Part shown: positions 8,079 through 16,700 of the stretch, one piece after another
How positions within the stretch are numbered: the first letter of the stretch is position 1
How the letters are laid out: each line of letters starts with the position of its first letter
Source: a virus
IMG/VR virus record: IMGVR_UViG_3300032360_000004
Location: 1-61,310 of that record
Strand: one strand, 5' to 3'
DNA: 61,310 nucleotides
Position numbers and translations under genes: made by a program
Notes under the pieces: generated by a model
Databases searched by the model: none
Told to the model about the DNA's origin: nothing
The model's input: the letters and a program-made list of their open reading frames with translations, nothing else

Positions 8079-8256
8079 TGGCCACCCGCACTATCTGCCC
8101 ACCCCAGAGCAGATAGCTAAGGAGGCTGCTCTAATACGGGCAGAACGTCTAGACGACTCAGCACCCCCTATCCGTATACAGGGCATACCCAACAAACCAC
8201 GTGATCCTAAGCCAACGCACCGGGTGCACATAGGTATCTCCGGGCTAGATTACTAA
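8011..8256 (+). CDS. Hypothetical basic small protein overlapping the portal end
   Basis: The 81-residue protein starts at ATG 8011 with AGGAAG upstream, inside the portal gene and in a different frame. Residues 3-16 are almost all Lys. After this comes LPTPEQIAKEAALIRAERLDD, a short helical motif frequent in small phage proteins of unknown function. The motif beyond the overlap looks protein-like, which supports translation. An in-frame ATG further upstream exists, but the ribosome site favours 8011. Confidence 0.6.
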   Translation: MGKPKKLKKTTKKKKKKKKISPSGHPHYLPTPEQIAKEAALIRAERLDDSAPPIRIQGIPNKPRDPKPTHRVHIGISGLDY

Positions 8257-8277
8257 CCCTTCCAGGGCACACAAACT

Positions 8278-11200
8278 ATGCCAGTTACACAGTGCTACCA
8301 TGAGGGTGCCCCCGGCTACCGCTGGGGGCAGCAGGGTACGTGTTACACGGGCTTGGGGGCCAAGGCTAAGGCAATCAAGCAGGGGCGTGCTGCAAGGGCA
8401 CAGGGGGCCACACAGGGGGCTACACACAACGCCAAACAGTCAACACGCAAGAAGGTAGCCAGCCCCTTACGGGCCGACCCTACCCGTACCACCACGCTCC
8501 GCCGTAGGTTTGAGACCGAAATGCGTAAGCGGTTTAACCGGCTAAAGGCGAAGATAAAACACCTATTAGTTGTGGAGGATGTGTTTGGACTACGGCCCAA
8601 AAACCTTAATCCATTAAGTATTGGCAATACGCTGGGGAGCCCCCGCAATGAGGCAACCATGGGGGTGGCTAACATTGGGCCTCCTGCTAACCACGCCGAG
8701 AGCATCTCGGCCTCCCCAGTATATAACCAGCGGTGGCGGTTCCTAACAGACGACGCCAAGGTGGACCAGTTTGGTCAGTGGCTGGGTACTCAATACCCAG
8801 ACATAGTACCAGGAGAACTAGGCAACGTGGACGACGCATGGTTTACAGCCTACACTGAGGAGGGCTACCGCAAGGGGGCAGGCCGGGCGTTTGACGATGT
8901 GCGTAAACCCATGCTAGCTAGCGGCAATGAGGGGAACATGAGTTGGTTCGCTGGCAGCCGGGATGAGTTTCTAAGACAGAGCTTTGCTCGCCCCGTGGCC
9001 ATAGGCAAAGTTAAGCTATTAGCTGGACGGGTGTTCACAGAGTTAAAGGGTGTGACACAGACTATGAGCCAGCAGCTAACCCGTGAGCTAGCGGACGGGC
9101 TGGTACAGGGTATGAGTCCCCGTGAGATATCCCGTCGCATGGCCAACCGGGTGGACAACCTCACCCGTACCCGTGCCAATGTTATAGCCCGGACAGAAAT
9201 AATACGTGCTCACGGTGAAGGCCAACTAGACGCCCTGGAAACCCTAGGCGTTGACAAGGTGGGCGTTATGGCTGAATGGTCAACCACTGGGGATGACCGG
9301 GTGTGCCAACTATGCCTACCCCTGGAAGGCTCGGTCCTGAGTGTTAAAGAAGCCCGTGGCCTGTTACCCCGTCATCCTAACTGCCGCTGTGCCTACGTAC
9401 CTGCCATGCCTGACTGGCTAGAGAAACCACCTCCCACCCAGCTACGTACCAAGGCCAAGGTAGATAAGGCTTTTGAGAAAAGTATAAGAGGGGAGATCCC
9501 CAAGGGGCAACTCCGTAAACGTAGTCTGGCCCAGCAGAAAGCCCGCAGCCGTTGGCCGGGTGCAGATAGGAAAATACGTAAACGTCCTCGTCGTCGGCCA
9601 GTAGATGTACCCCAACCCGGTGCCCGTGCTGGTGTACCTAAGGAGTGGATGGCTGAACTAACTGAAGCAGAGAAGGCTGAGTTTAAATCATTGGTCAAAG
9701 AGCGAGCCAAACTTAACAAGAGCATAAAGAACCTGGAGGGGAAACTTAGCGACGATGCAAGCAATGTCAGGGCTGCCTATAAGCAGCGGCTTGAAGTGGT
9801 GAAGGGGGACATAAAGGCATACCGTACCCTGATGAAAGAACGGACCGAGGCTAAAGGTATAAAGATCGCCAAGCACCAACCCAAGCCCAAGACTAAGAAA
9901 CCGGCAGCCCCCGAGGCCCACCCAGCTAGCCTAGTAGAGCCACCGGCACCTATTAGAAGCGGCGACATCCTAGATGACATTGCTAACAACCAATACCTGG
10001 ACGACATACAGCGGCAGGTTGTTGCCGCAGGGGATGATCCTTGGATTGAAAAGATGACTAGGGTTTTGGATGACAAGGTAGACGAATCCATAAAGGCTTC
10101 GGACAAGTTATATGACGAGATCCTGGAGGCCAAACAGAAATGGATAAACGCCAACCAGGACGGCATCGTAGGCTTCGAACCTATATACGACGTAGACGGC
10201 AGTAGAGTCCATGACTTTTTTGACACACTAGAGGGTCAGCGGTTTAATAAATTGGCTAGGGAACTGAAGGAAGCCACAACAGCCAACAGGCAGGCATTAC
10301 TAGAGCACCTCACAACAGGTAAGAATAAAGACGTGTACAGGATACTAGAAGTGCTGGAGGAAGACCGAGCACATATAACCTATACACGGGCAAAGACCAC
10401 CCATCACGACCCGTTTGCGGGTGGTAAAACGGTCAGCCACAAAAACAAAACGGATAATCTATTTAGAGCTAAAGCCGATGAAGCTAAGGACTGGCTAACC
10501 AGTCTGACCAGGAGACGGCAACAAGGGCTAAGCCCCGCACAGTTAAAAGAGCTTACCGAACAGATAGGCGACACCAAGAAACTCCTACATGATAACGAAA
10601 TGTGGCTGAAAGCAAAAACTAGGGATTTGGATGAGATGCAAACAATCCTTAGTGATTGGAGGAAAGCAGGAAGCCCATTAGACGATACTGGGCACATACC
10701 TATCACTGGGGAGTTTTCTGCTCAGTCAAACCAGTGGACCGACGCGAAACTTAGGATGAGGATAAAAAAGCTAGAGCTTGATCGAGATGTGTACTTCAAG
10801 GAGGTAGGAGAGACCAGACAGAAAATATGGAAACTAGAGGACGCCCAGAAAATTGCACAGACGGGGGGTAAGGTTGTAGAGTTTGACGGCTTCGACATAC
10901 CGTTGCACCGGCTAAAAACAAAGAAGCGGGCCTTCCAACGGAGCAAGCCTCAGACTACTCAGGGTATTTATTGTAGTGACACCAGCGACGTTAGCACGTT
11001 CATCCACGAGTTTATGCACCGCTACGAGGATGAGATACCGGGACTGCTTAAACAAGCTCAGCAGTTTAAGGATATGCGTATAGCCAGGAGCGGCAAGCCG
11101 GTTGTCAACTTTAAAAAGAAATGGCCGGGTTCCAACTATAAGCCTTATGAGGAGGGTAGTCCAGACGATTTTGAAAAAGTGTATAAGGCTATCGGCCGTA

Positions 11201-11370
11201 CTAGTGAATCGGCGAGTAGGTCTGCCCACTATGTGGGTAAGAGCTACGACGACGCCACAGAGATTTTAACCATGGGCATCCAGATGGTATATGAGAACCC
11301 GGTTGAGTTTGCGAGGGCTGACCCGGAGTGGTTTAAGTTTGTTGTGGGTATGTTAAAGGGGACTCTCTAA
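8278..11370 (+). CDS. Minor head protein (SPP1 gp7 / Mu gpF-like) with C-terminal HExxH domain
   Basis: The 1030-residue protein has a head-morphogenesis domain around residues 255-372: ARTEIIRAHGEGQLDAL near 304, DDRVCQLCLPLEG near 340 and HPNCRC near 367, the last two probably binding zinc. This family sits with the portal and ejects or assembles with the head. Most members are much shorter. Here a long Lys/Glu-rich helical middle follows, then a C-terminal region with STFIHEFMHRYEDE near residue 909, an HExxH metallopeptidase signature, with a downstream Glu in ATEILTMG. The C-terminal part could be an enzyme carried in the virion. Its stop overlaps the next start (TAATG). Confidence 0.85.
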   Translation: MPVTQCYHEGAPGYRWGQQGTCYTGLGAKAKAIKQGRAARAQGATQGATHNAKQSTRKKVASPLRADPTRTTTLRRRFETEMRKRFNRLKAKIKHLLVVEDVFGLRPKNLNPLSIGNTLGSPRNEATMGVANIGPPANHAESISASPVYNQRWRFLTDDAKVDQFGQWLGTQYPDIVPGELGNVDDAWFTAYTEEGYRKGAGRAFDDVRKPMLASGNEGNMSWFAGSRDEFLRQSFARPVAIGKVKLLAGRVFTELKGVTQTMSQQLTRELADGLVQGMSPREISRRMANRVDNLTRTRANVIARTEIIRAHGEGQLDALETLGVDKVGVMAEWSTTGDDRVCQLCLPLEGSVLSVKEARGLLPRHPNCRCAYVPAMPDWLEKPPPTQLRTKAKVDKAFEKSIRGEIPKGQLRKRSLAQQKARSRWPGADRKIRKRPRRRPVDVPQPGARAGVPKEWMAELTEAEKAEFKSLVKERAKLNKSIKNLEGKLSDDASNVRAAYKQRLEVVKGDIKAYRTLMKERTEAKGIKIAKHQPKPKTKKPAAPEAHPASLVEPPAPIRSGDILDDIANNQYLDDIQRQVVAAGDDPWIEKMTRVLDDKVDESIKASDKLYDEILEAKQKWINANQDGIVGFEPIYDVDGSRVHDFFDTLEGQRFNKLARELKEATTANRQALLEHLTTGKNKDVYRILEVLEEDRAHITYTRAKTTHHDPFAGGKTVSHKNKTDNLFRAKADEAKDWLTSLTRRRQQGLSPAQLKELTEQIGDTKKLLHDNEMWLKAKTRDLDEMQTILSDWRKAGSPLDDTGHIPITGEFSAQSNQWTDAKLRMRIKKLELDRDVYFKEVGETRQKIWKLEDAQKIAQTGGKVVEFDGFDIPLHRLKTKKRAFQRSKPQTTQGIYCSDTSDVSTFIHEFMHRYEDEIPGLLKQAQQFKDMRIARSGKPVVNFKKKWPGSNYKPYEEGSPDDFEKVYKAIGRTSESASRSAHYVGKSYDDATEILTMGIQMVYENPVEFARADPEWFKFVVGMLKGTL

Positions 11371-11660
11371 TGGCAGAAGCACAACGTATGGTGGCCATCA
11401 TAAAGGGTATGACCTGTGAGCTTACCCCGGATAGGGGCACGTGGCAGTGTATAGATAAGTACGGTTTGCAGGATCAGTTTACGAGCACCCGACTTAGGGA
11501 TGAATATGAGCTATGGATTAGCCGGGCTGGCCCGGCAATGGGTGAGCCGATGCACTTCGCATTCGTGGAAACCGTTAGGGTTTTCAAAGGCAAGATAACT
11601 ATAAACACACCCGACCCTGAAGTTAGTGAGTACGACATCGACAATACAGTAAAATTCTAA
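11370..11660 (+). CDS. Hypothetical protein
   Basis: The 96-residue protein is coupled to the minor head gene by a TAATG overlap. The sequence (RMVAIIKGMTCELTPDRGTW, ELWISRAGPAMGEPM, ETVRVFKGKITIN) suggests a small mixed alpha/beta protein, with no recognised family. Because it overlaps a gene for a large head protein with an HExxH region, it could be a partner or inhibitor of that region. That is only a guess from position. Confidence 0.6.
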   Translation: MAEAQRMVAIIKGMTCELTPDRGTWQCIDKYGLQDQFTSTRLRDEYELWISRAGPAMGEPMHFAFVETVRVFKGKITINTPDPEVSEYDIDNTVKF

Positions 11661-11689
11661 CCCCTTTACCAACCTGGAAGGAACTGAGC

Positions 11690-11860
11690 ATGGACAAGAT
11701 TAAAGCACTGTTGCGTAGCCGTAGGTTTTGGATGGCTGTACTGGGCACCGTGGCTGTAGTAGCCGACGAAGCCTTCAACCTGGACCCATCACAAGTAATG
11801 ACTATCGGGGGCATCATAGTAGCCTGGATAGTGGGCGACGCTCTACGTAAAACGGAATAA
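11690..11860 (+). CDS. Small membrane protein, holin-like
   Basis: This short gene (56 residues) has a strong GGAAGGA site 8 nt before ATG. The protein has a basic start (MDKIKALLRSRRFW), a hydrophobic stretch (MAVLGTVAVVA), a short loop, a second hydrophobic stretch (MTIGGIIVAWIVGDAL) and a basic end. Two-helix proteins of this size are common as phage holins or virion-associated membrane proteins. Its place among head genes rather than a lysis block leaves the role open. Confidence 0.6.
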   Translation: MDKIKALLRSRRFWMAVLGTVAVVADEAFNLDPSQVMTIGGIIVAWIVGDALRKTE

Positions 11861-11864
11861 CAGT

Positions 11865-12101
11865 ATGCGTGTGGTTACGGAGATACCCAAGGTCAATGGC
11901 CTACGGGCTACCCAACTAACACTAGAAGCGGAGAGCATAACCGATGAGCGAATACTAGGTGCTCTAACTGCCCTGACCTATTACGGTGGCGTGGGCACAG
12001 TGAACATACCACACAAGGAATGGGGATTTAGTTTTACCCTGGAACCCGGACCTTCCGACCTAACGGAGGAACTGTATGATGAATTCCCGGACGATGACTA
12101 A
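11865..12101 (+). CDS. Hypothetical protein
   Basis: The 78-residue acidic protein (VNGLRATQLTLEAESITDER, ALTALTYYGGVGTVNI, ending in DEFPDDD) has no family I recognise. It follows the small membrane protein by 4 nt and overlaps the winged-helix gene by 26 nt. The overlap, with GGAGGA inside its 3' end, suggests coupled translation. Confidence 0.55.
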   Translation: MRVVTEIPKVNGLRATQLTLEAESITDERILGALTALTYYGGVGTVNIPHKEWGFSFTLEPGPSDLTEELYDEFPDDD

Positions 12102-12339
12102 CGGCTACACCCCCACACAGCAGGCCATGGTGGATGTGCTGGCTGACGGGCAGGCCCATACCCGGCAGGAGCTACACGCCTGCCTACCAGACGAGCTAGG
12201 CCCACTCAGCAACATTAACGCCCACCTGTGCAACGTGCGTAAACACCTACGCCCTATAGGCCAGGACATTGTGTGCGAGCTAGTTAACCGCAGGATCTGC
12301 TACCGCCATGTACGGTTACTGGCCAGTACACACGGGTAA
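12076..12339 (+). CDS. Small winged-helix DNA-binding protein
   Basis: The 87-residue protein begins with ATG six nt after GGAGGA. YTPTQQAMVDVLADGQAHTRQEL and NINAHLCNVRKHLRPIGQDIVCEL (residues about 11-75) match the helix and wing pattern of response-regulator-type winged helices used by many phages as small regulators. It likely binds DNA and may control late genes. The target is unknown. Confidence 0.65.
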   Translation: MMNSRTMTNGYTPTQQAMVDVLADGQAHTRQELHACLPDELGPLSNINAHLCNVRKHLRPIGQDIVCELVNRRICYRHVRLLASTHG

Positions 12340-12346
12340 ATAGTAA

Positions 12347-12365
12347 GCGTTTATAACTAGGCACA
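12347..12365 (+). promoter_or_regulatory. Conserved AGCGTTTATAACTA element
   Basis: The gap before the protease/scaffold gene contains AGCGTTTATAACTAGGCAC. A near copy, AGCGTTATAACTAACGCAC, lies at 13694-13712 before the decoration gene. The shared TATAAC could be a -10 box, but no clear -35 is visible. The element may be a late promoter or an RNA signal. Confidence 0.35.
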
Positions 12366-12409
12366 TTCCATTGCTAGTCCCGGCCAAAAGAACATACCCT
12401 AGGTAAGAC

Positions 12410-13690
12410 ATGGAACAAGTAACAGTTAACCTGACTGGCAGCACACGTAGAGAGACATTAAACGGACGGGAGCACATTGTTGCCCCACTCAGTTTAATCG
12501 TTCCAGGTGTGCTAAACGGTAGCCGTGGTCCGTTGTACTACCCCCCAGAGGAGGTAGCCAAAGACCCGGCTATATGGAACCACGTGCCTATTGTGGTGTA
12601 CCATCCAATAGTAGACGGGCAGCAGGTAAGTGCTCGCGACCCTGATGTGCTTAATACCCAAGGTATAGGCGTGGTCCTACGGGCTACTATAAGCAACGGC
12701 AAACTAAGGGCCGAAGGCTGGTTTGACGTGGAGCGTACCACCAAGGTGGACCCCCGTATACTGACCGCCCTGGAACAGGGCCAGCAGATTGAACTAAGCA
12801 CGGGCTTGTACACCGACAACACCCCAGCCCCATCAGGGGCAGCCCACAACGGCACAGCATACGACCGTGTAGCTCGCAACTACCGCCCTGACCACCTAGC
12901 TATATTGCCTGACCAGGAGGGGGCGTGCAGCATAGCCGACGGCTGTGGCGTGCTAGTTAATGATGCAGAAACCGAAACAGCCACTACCACCGAAGGAGCC
13001 AATAACATGGCCACAAAGTTGAACGACGAAGCTAAGGCAGCCGTTGTAAATGGCTTAATTGCTAACTGCGACTGCTGGGATGAAAAGGACCGTGAGGTTC
13101 TTAACACCTTTAACGATGGTAAGCTGCAAGCCCTGCAACAGCGGGTCGAGCAGAACCAGCAAACCCAACTGGTAGCTAACGCAGCGACCGCAGGGTTTGA
13201 GGACGAGGCTGGTAACAGTCACACCTATGACTCTGATACAGGTAATTGGAACAGCACCATGGCAGAAGTTGAAACCCCAGAACCGGAAGCCGTTGAAGAA
13301 CAAGAAGAAACGGTCACGGCCACTGAACCGCAGCCTCCCCAGACCACTAACGAATGGCTGGCCACAGCCCCGGTGGAAATCCAGAGTGCTGTACGTAATG
13401 CGATGGAAATTGAAGCCCGTGAAAAAGCACAGGTTATATACCAGATGACGGCGAACGTCTCGGAAGAGGCTAGGCCCGGTTTGGTAGAAGCCTTGCAAGG
13501 TAAGGAACTCGGTGAGTTGCGTACCTTGTCAGCACTGGCTCCAGCAGCCCCAGTCGCTACCCAGGAACCCACTGCTAGCTACGCTGGTGCAGCCGCACCC
13601 GTGGGCAACACGCAGCCTAGCGACTTTGATAAGGATGACCTTCTGCCCTTGCCCACTATTAACTGGGCCAAGGAAAACACTTCTAAGTAG
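12410..13690 (+). CDS. Prohead protease/scaffold-like protein (DUF2213 type)
   Basis: The 426-residue protein resembles DUF2213 proteins found just upstream of capsid genes. The N-terminal 190 residues include REHIVAPLSLIVPGVLNG, NHVPIVVYHPIVDGQQVS, QIELSTGLYTD and YRPDHLAILPDQEGACS, the last being a typical protease-domain end. The remaining half is Glu/Gln-rich and low complexity with helical segments, as expected for a scaffold removed during head maturation. Position between the minor head gene and decoration/capsid genes agrees. A catalytic residue cannot be assigned with confidence. Confidence 0.75.
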   Translation: MEQVTVNLTGSTRRETLNGREHIVAPLSLIVPGVLNGSRGPLYYPPEEVAKDPAIWNHVPIVVYHPIVDGQQVSARDPDVLNTQGIGVVLRATISNGKLRAEGWFDVERTTKVDPRILTALEQGQQIELSTGLYTDNTPAPSGAAHNGTAYDRVARNYRPDHLAILPDQEGACSIADGCGVLVNDAETETATTTEGANNMATKLNDEAKAAVVNGLIANCDCWDEKDREVLNTFNDGKLQALQQRVEQNQQTQLVANAATAGFEDEAGNSHTYDSDTGNWNSTMAEVETPEPEAVEEQEETVTATEPQPPQTTNEWLATAPVEIQSAVRNAMEIEAREKAQVIYQMTANVSEEARPGLVEALQGKELGELRTLSALAPAAPVATQEPTASYAGAAAPVGNTQPSDFDKDDLLPLPTINWAKENTSK

Positions 13691-13693
13691 TCC

Positions 13694-13712
13694 AGCGTTA
13701 TAACTAACGCAC
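13694..13712 (+). promoter_or_regulatory. AGCGTTATAACTA element with small inverted repeat
   Basis: GCGTTA and TAACGC (13695-13700, 13705-13710) form a perfect 6-bp inverted repeat around TAAC. The sequence is nearly the same as that at 12347-12365. It lies between the protease/scaffold gene and the decoration gene, so it may be a late promoter, a weak processing hairpin or an operator. Confidence 0.35.
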
Positions 13713-13738
13713 CTCACTAATCTACGGAGATGATACTC

Positions 13739-14209
13739 ATGGCCAAAGGTAACGAAATTGTTGTTAGTGGTAACCCCAAGGGGGTGTTCCTTGAGGGAAC
13801 TGTTGATGGCACGCCCAAACCGGGTGTCGTCATGCAAATCAACGCAGCCGTTGAACCAGTTGGTGGACGCCACGACTGGACTGAGTATGACACAGCCTCC
13901 TCCGGGGACCAGCGGCTTGTTGCTGTGCTGCTCCCAGACTCCCTACAGGGTAAGGCAGCAGATGCTGCCTATGTAGACGGTGACCGGTGCTTCCTGTACT
14001 GTCCCGTCGCCGGAGAAGAGCTTAATATGCTGGCTGATGATGACGGCACTCCTGCTTTTGCAATCGGTGACGTTCTGATTCTTAAGGACACGGTCGGCAA
14101 AGTGATTGCCACTACCGGCACCCCCGAGAGTGAGCCGTTTATTGTCTTGGAAACTAAGTCAGCTATTTCAGCGGATACACTTATCCACTGTATATACACT
14201 GGCCACTAG
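13739..14209 (+). CDS. Probable capsid decoration protein
   Basis: The 156-residue protein starts at ATG 13739, eight nt after GGAGA. An upstream in-frame ATG at 13730 has no such spacing. The sequence is beta-rich with many Gly and Asp (EGTVDGTPKPGVVMQINAAV, GDRCFLYCPVAGEELNML, IGDVLILKDTVGKVIAT). Its place directly before the major capsid gene matches decoration or stabilising proteins that bind the outer capsid. The family assignment is by position and composition. Confidence 0.65.
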   Translation: MAKGNEIVVSGNPKGVFLEGTVDGTPKPGVVMQINAAVEPVGGRHDWTEYDTASSGDQRLVAVLLPDSLQGKAADAAYVDGDRCFLYCPVAGEELNMLADDDGTPAFAIGDVLILKDTVGKVIATTGTPESEPFIVLETKSAISADTLIHCIYTGH

Positions 14210-14259
14210 GATCCTTCTAACCCCCTCCCCACACTTATACAACCTACAGGAGTACTACA

Positions 14260-15405
14260 ATGTTCGTCGACTATATCCTTAACGGGCAAGGCCACGGCAA
14301 TGTGGCCGAGCAGCTTGCTGGTACTGGGTTTGATCCCGGTCTGCTGCGTCCCTATATTGACGGTGGTGGTAACAAGTGTGTAACCGTTAATACGGGACGC
14401 ACTGAGTACGACGCCGACAGTGGTCAATACAAACCGCTCTTCGAAAAGAGACTGGTTAGCGAATGTGTTGCCAACGGGGTTAATAGCCCGGTGTTCAATG
14501 CCACCAGCCTGCGAAAGCAGGAATGGCTCCAGCTTGATAACGTGGTGCTGCGTGCAGCCCGCGAACGGCTGCGTGCCTGGAGTGACTTGGCCGGTGCTAA
14601 TAGCTTCGGTGGGTTCAACGGTATGTCCAAGATGATTCTTGAGCATGAAACCATGTCTGATCCCGGCGAAGCCGTGGTTGATATGGACGGGCTGACTGAA
14701 GGGCGTACAGACGCTCCTAGGTTCCAGCTTGAAGGTTTGCCGTTGCCCATCACTCATAGTGACTTCTGGTTTAGTAGCCGACGGTTGGCTGTTAGCCGTA
14801 ACACAGGTACACCGCTTGACACCACCATGGGTGAAGCGGCAGGTCGACGTGTTGCCGAGCAGATCGAGAAGACCTTGATCGGTACCGTCACTGGTGCTAG
14901 CTACGGTGTGGCTGCTGACTATAGCAATGCACCCACGGTGTACGGCTATACCAACCACCCGGACCGTAACACTAAGACCGACCTTACGGTGCCCGACGGC
15001 ACTAACGGGGCCACTACGGTGGACGAGGTGTTGGAGATGATTGAAACCCTGATGGGTGACAAATTCTTTGGTCCGTATATGCTCTACCATAGCACCGACT
15101 GGGATAAGTTCCTGGACGATGACTACCGTACCAATGATGATCGCACCTTGCGTGCACGCCTGCGTGAGATCGAGCAGATTAGCGACGTGCGTCGGCTTGA
15201 TTTCCTTACCAACACCTTCACCCTGTTGCTGGTGCAGATGACCAGCGACGTGGCCCGTGCCGTCAACGGCATGGACATTACCACGGTGCAGTGGGATAGT
15301 GTTGGCGGGATGCGTGTTAACTTCAAGGTTATGGCCATCCAGGTGCCACAGATCCGCAGCGACTTTAGTGGTAACTGCGGTATCATGCACGGCACCACGT
15401 CATAA
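14260..15405 (+). CDS. Major capsid protein
   Basis: The 381-residue protein has the character of an HK97-fold/encapsulin-like shell protein. Key parts are a helical N-terminal arm, FWFSSRRLAVSRNTG near residue 168, MGEAAGRRVAEQIEKTLIG, a Pro/Asn-rich loop, and the C-terminal block VARAVNGMDITTVQWDSVGG followed by RVNFKVMAIQVPQIRSDF, characteristic of the conserved axial domain. AGGAG precedes the ATG. A strong hairpin follows the stop, as is common after highly expressed capsid genes. Codon use here appears more biased to GTT/GCT/CTT than in neighbours, consistent with high expression. Confidence 0.9.
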   Translation: MFVDYILNGQGHGNVAEQLAGTGFDPGLLRPYIDGGGNKCVTVNTGRTEYDADSGQYKPLFEKRLVSECVANGVNSPVFNATSLRKQEWLQLDNVVLRAARERLRAWSDLAGANSFGGFNGMSKMILEHETMSDPGEAVVDMDGLTEGRTDAPRFQLEGLPLPITHSDFWFSSRRLAVSRNTGTPLDTTMGEAAGRRVAEQIEKTLIGTVTGASYGVAADYSNAPTVYGYTNHPDRNTKTDLTVPDGTNGATTVDEVLEMIETLMGDKFFGPYMLYHSTDWDKFLDDDYRTNDDRTLRARLREIEQISDVRRLDFLTNTFTLLLVQMTSDVARAVNGMDITTVQWDSVGGMRVNFKVMAIQVPQIRSDFSGNCGIMHGTTS

Positions 15406-15423
15406 CCCCACTAGGGGAAACCC

Positions 15424-15462
15424 GCTACCCGGTAGCCGTAACCTATGCGGTTGCCGGGTAGC
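15424..15462 (+). terminator. Strong hairpin after the capsid gene
   Basis: Positions 15424-15440 pair with 15446-15462 over about 17 positions (GCTACCCGG/CCGGGTAGC at the base, a few G-T pairs and one mismatch inside) around a 5-nt loop. There is no T-run, so it is more likely a partial terminator or an mRNA 3'-end stabiliser that lets the capsid message outnumber the downstream messages. Confidence 0.6.
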
Positions 15463-15509
15463 TGGGCCTACCCCGTTTACTACCTAACCACTCAACCAGG
15501 AGCGAGATC

Positions 15510-15896
15510 ATGCCAGCCACCTACCGACTCAAACGGGGCAAGCACCAGCAGACTGTTAGTGGCAGCACTGTGGTGTATAGTGCCCTGGACCCCGCAGGTA
15601 ACCCACGACCCGGCTTCAGCAAGGGCGATGAGTACGTTACCACCGACCGGGACTTGGTGGAACTGTTTGGCCCCCAGAAGTTTGACCGGGTGCCAGACGA
15701 CCAAGTGCCCTCGGCTGTTAGTAGCCCCAAGCAGGCAGAAGCGGCAGCAGTGAACAACCTGGAAGGGCTTGCCACCTTGACTGTTGCCGACCTACGCACC
15801 TTAGCCAACGAGGAAGAAATTGACCTGGACGGGGCTAAGCTAAAGGGCGACATCATATCTGTCTTAGAGGAAGCTGGTATATCCGCCAGCCTCTAA
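15510..15896 (+). CDS. Head-tail connector-region protein with SAP/Rho-N-like end
   Basis: The 128-residue protein starts after AGGAGCGAG. The N-terminal half is beta-like (YRLKRGKHQQTVSGSTVVY, FSKGDEYVTTDRDLVELFG). The end, LATLTVADLRTLANEEEIDLDG followed by KLKGDIISVLE, looks like the short helix-loop-helix of Rho-N/SAP-type domains often found at the ends of small phage structural proteins. It follows the capsid gene and precedes neck genes, so a role in head completion is likely. Confidence 0.6.
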   Translation: MPATYRLKRGKHQQTVSGSTVVYSALDPAGNPRPGFSKGDEYVTTDRDLVELFGPQKFDRVPDDQVPSAVSSPKQAEAAAVNNLEGLATLTVADLRTLANEEEIDLDGAKLKGDIISVLEEAGISASL

Positions 15897-15917
15897 CCCA
15901 TACCGGAGTGTCCAGCT

Positions 15918-16325
15918 ATGGCACGTGCCACCGACGCAGACGTTAGGGCCATCTTAGATGACACCAGTGATATAAGCACCAGCGTACCTATACGTGCTGC
16001 TAACACACTGGTGGACTGGTTAACTAACACCTGTGACAACGCCAGCCTATTAACCACGGCACAGCTTCAAGAAATAGAGACGTGGTTAGCTGCACACTTT
16101 TATGCCCATGCTGATCCCCAGTTCGCCGCTAAGGCTACAGGCGGGGCCAGTGCTACATTCCAGGGCCAGACGGCAATGAACCTGTCCAGCACCCAGTGGG
16201 GCCAAACGGCTATGATGCTGGATGTAACCGGGTGCCTAGCAGCCCGTAGCAAAGGTGGCAACGTGGGCATGGCATGGCTGGGTAAGCCACCCAGCAGCCA
16301 GATAGACTACGACCAACGGGATTAG
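15918..16325 (+). CDS. Head-tail connector (HK97 gp6-like) protein
   Basis: The 135-residue mostly helical protein begins with ATDADVRAILDDTSDISTSV and has LLTTAQLQEIETWLAAHFYA near residues 44-63, matching the pattern of gp6/adaptor proteins that attach to the portal ('t...i...i.e..lAaH.y...'). The rest is a loop with AMNLSSTQWGQTAMMLD and a Gly-rich end. Position after the capsid and before the neck proteins supports the call. GGAG is upstream of the ATG. Confidence 0.7.
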   Translation: MARATDADVRAILDDTSDISTSVPIRAANTLVDWLTNTCDNASLLTTAQLQEIETWLAAHFYAHADPQFAAKATGGASATFQGQTAMNLSSTQWGQTAMMLDVTGCLAARSKGGNVGMAWLGKPPSSQIDYDQRD

Positions 16326-16329
16326 TACT

Positions 16330-16695
16330 TTGGCAGTTTTAGAAACCACCGCCCTGCACCAGAAAGCCGTACTATATACGGCTAATGGATTTGACGATTA
16401 CGGCGAACCCAAGGTGGATGCGGCTGTTGAGATAGATGTCCGTTGGGAAATAGGTAAGCACGAGGGCATAAGCCCCACGGGTGCTCCTATAGCTTTGGAC
16501 AGTACCGTAGTGGTAGACCGCGAAATAGCTATAGGCAGTGCAATATGGTTGGGAGCACTGGCAGACTTGCCCAGCCCTGTAACCAACCTTCGCACGGTAA
16601 TTGACTATGCGGAGATCCCAGATATAAAGGGCAGGCAGGTATACCGGACGGTTAGCTTAATGAAGCTGAGCGACGAGATACCCGCCAGTGCATAA
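16330..16695 (+). CDS. Probable head-closure (neck) protein
   Basis: The 121-residue protein uses TTG at 16330, just 2 nt after the previous stop. Sequence features (KAVLYTANGFDDYGEPKV, EIDVRWEIGK, IALDSTVVVDREIAIGSAIWLG) fit small beta-barrel stopper/neck proteins of SPP1 gp16 or HK97 type. The order connector, closure, gp10-like, terminator, tube is standard, although here it is interrupted by the 16701-18759 block. The TTG start has only a weak ribosome site and may rely on coupling. Confidence 0.6.
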   Translation: MAVLETTALHQKAVLYTANGFDDYGEPKVDAAVEIDVRWEIGKHEGISPTGAPIALDSTVVVDREIAIGSAIWLGALADLPSPVTNLRTVIDYAEIPDIKGRQVYRTVSLMKLSDEIPASA

Positions 16696-16700
16696 CTATA

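Noticed and set aside
14206-15390. 394-residue open frame antisense to the capsid gene
   Set aside because: It mirrors codon bias of the strongly expressed capsid gene, has no ribosome site, and the capsid frame is clearly real.
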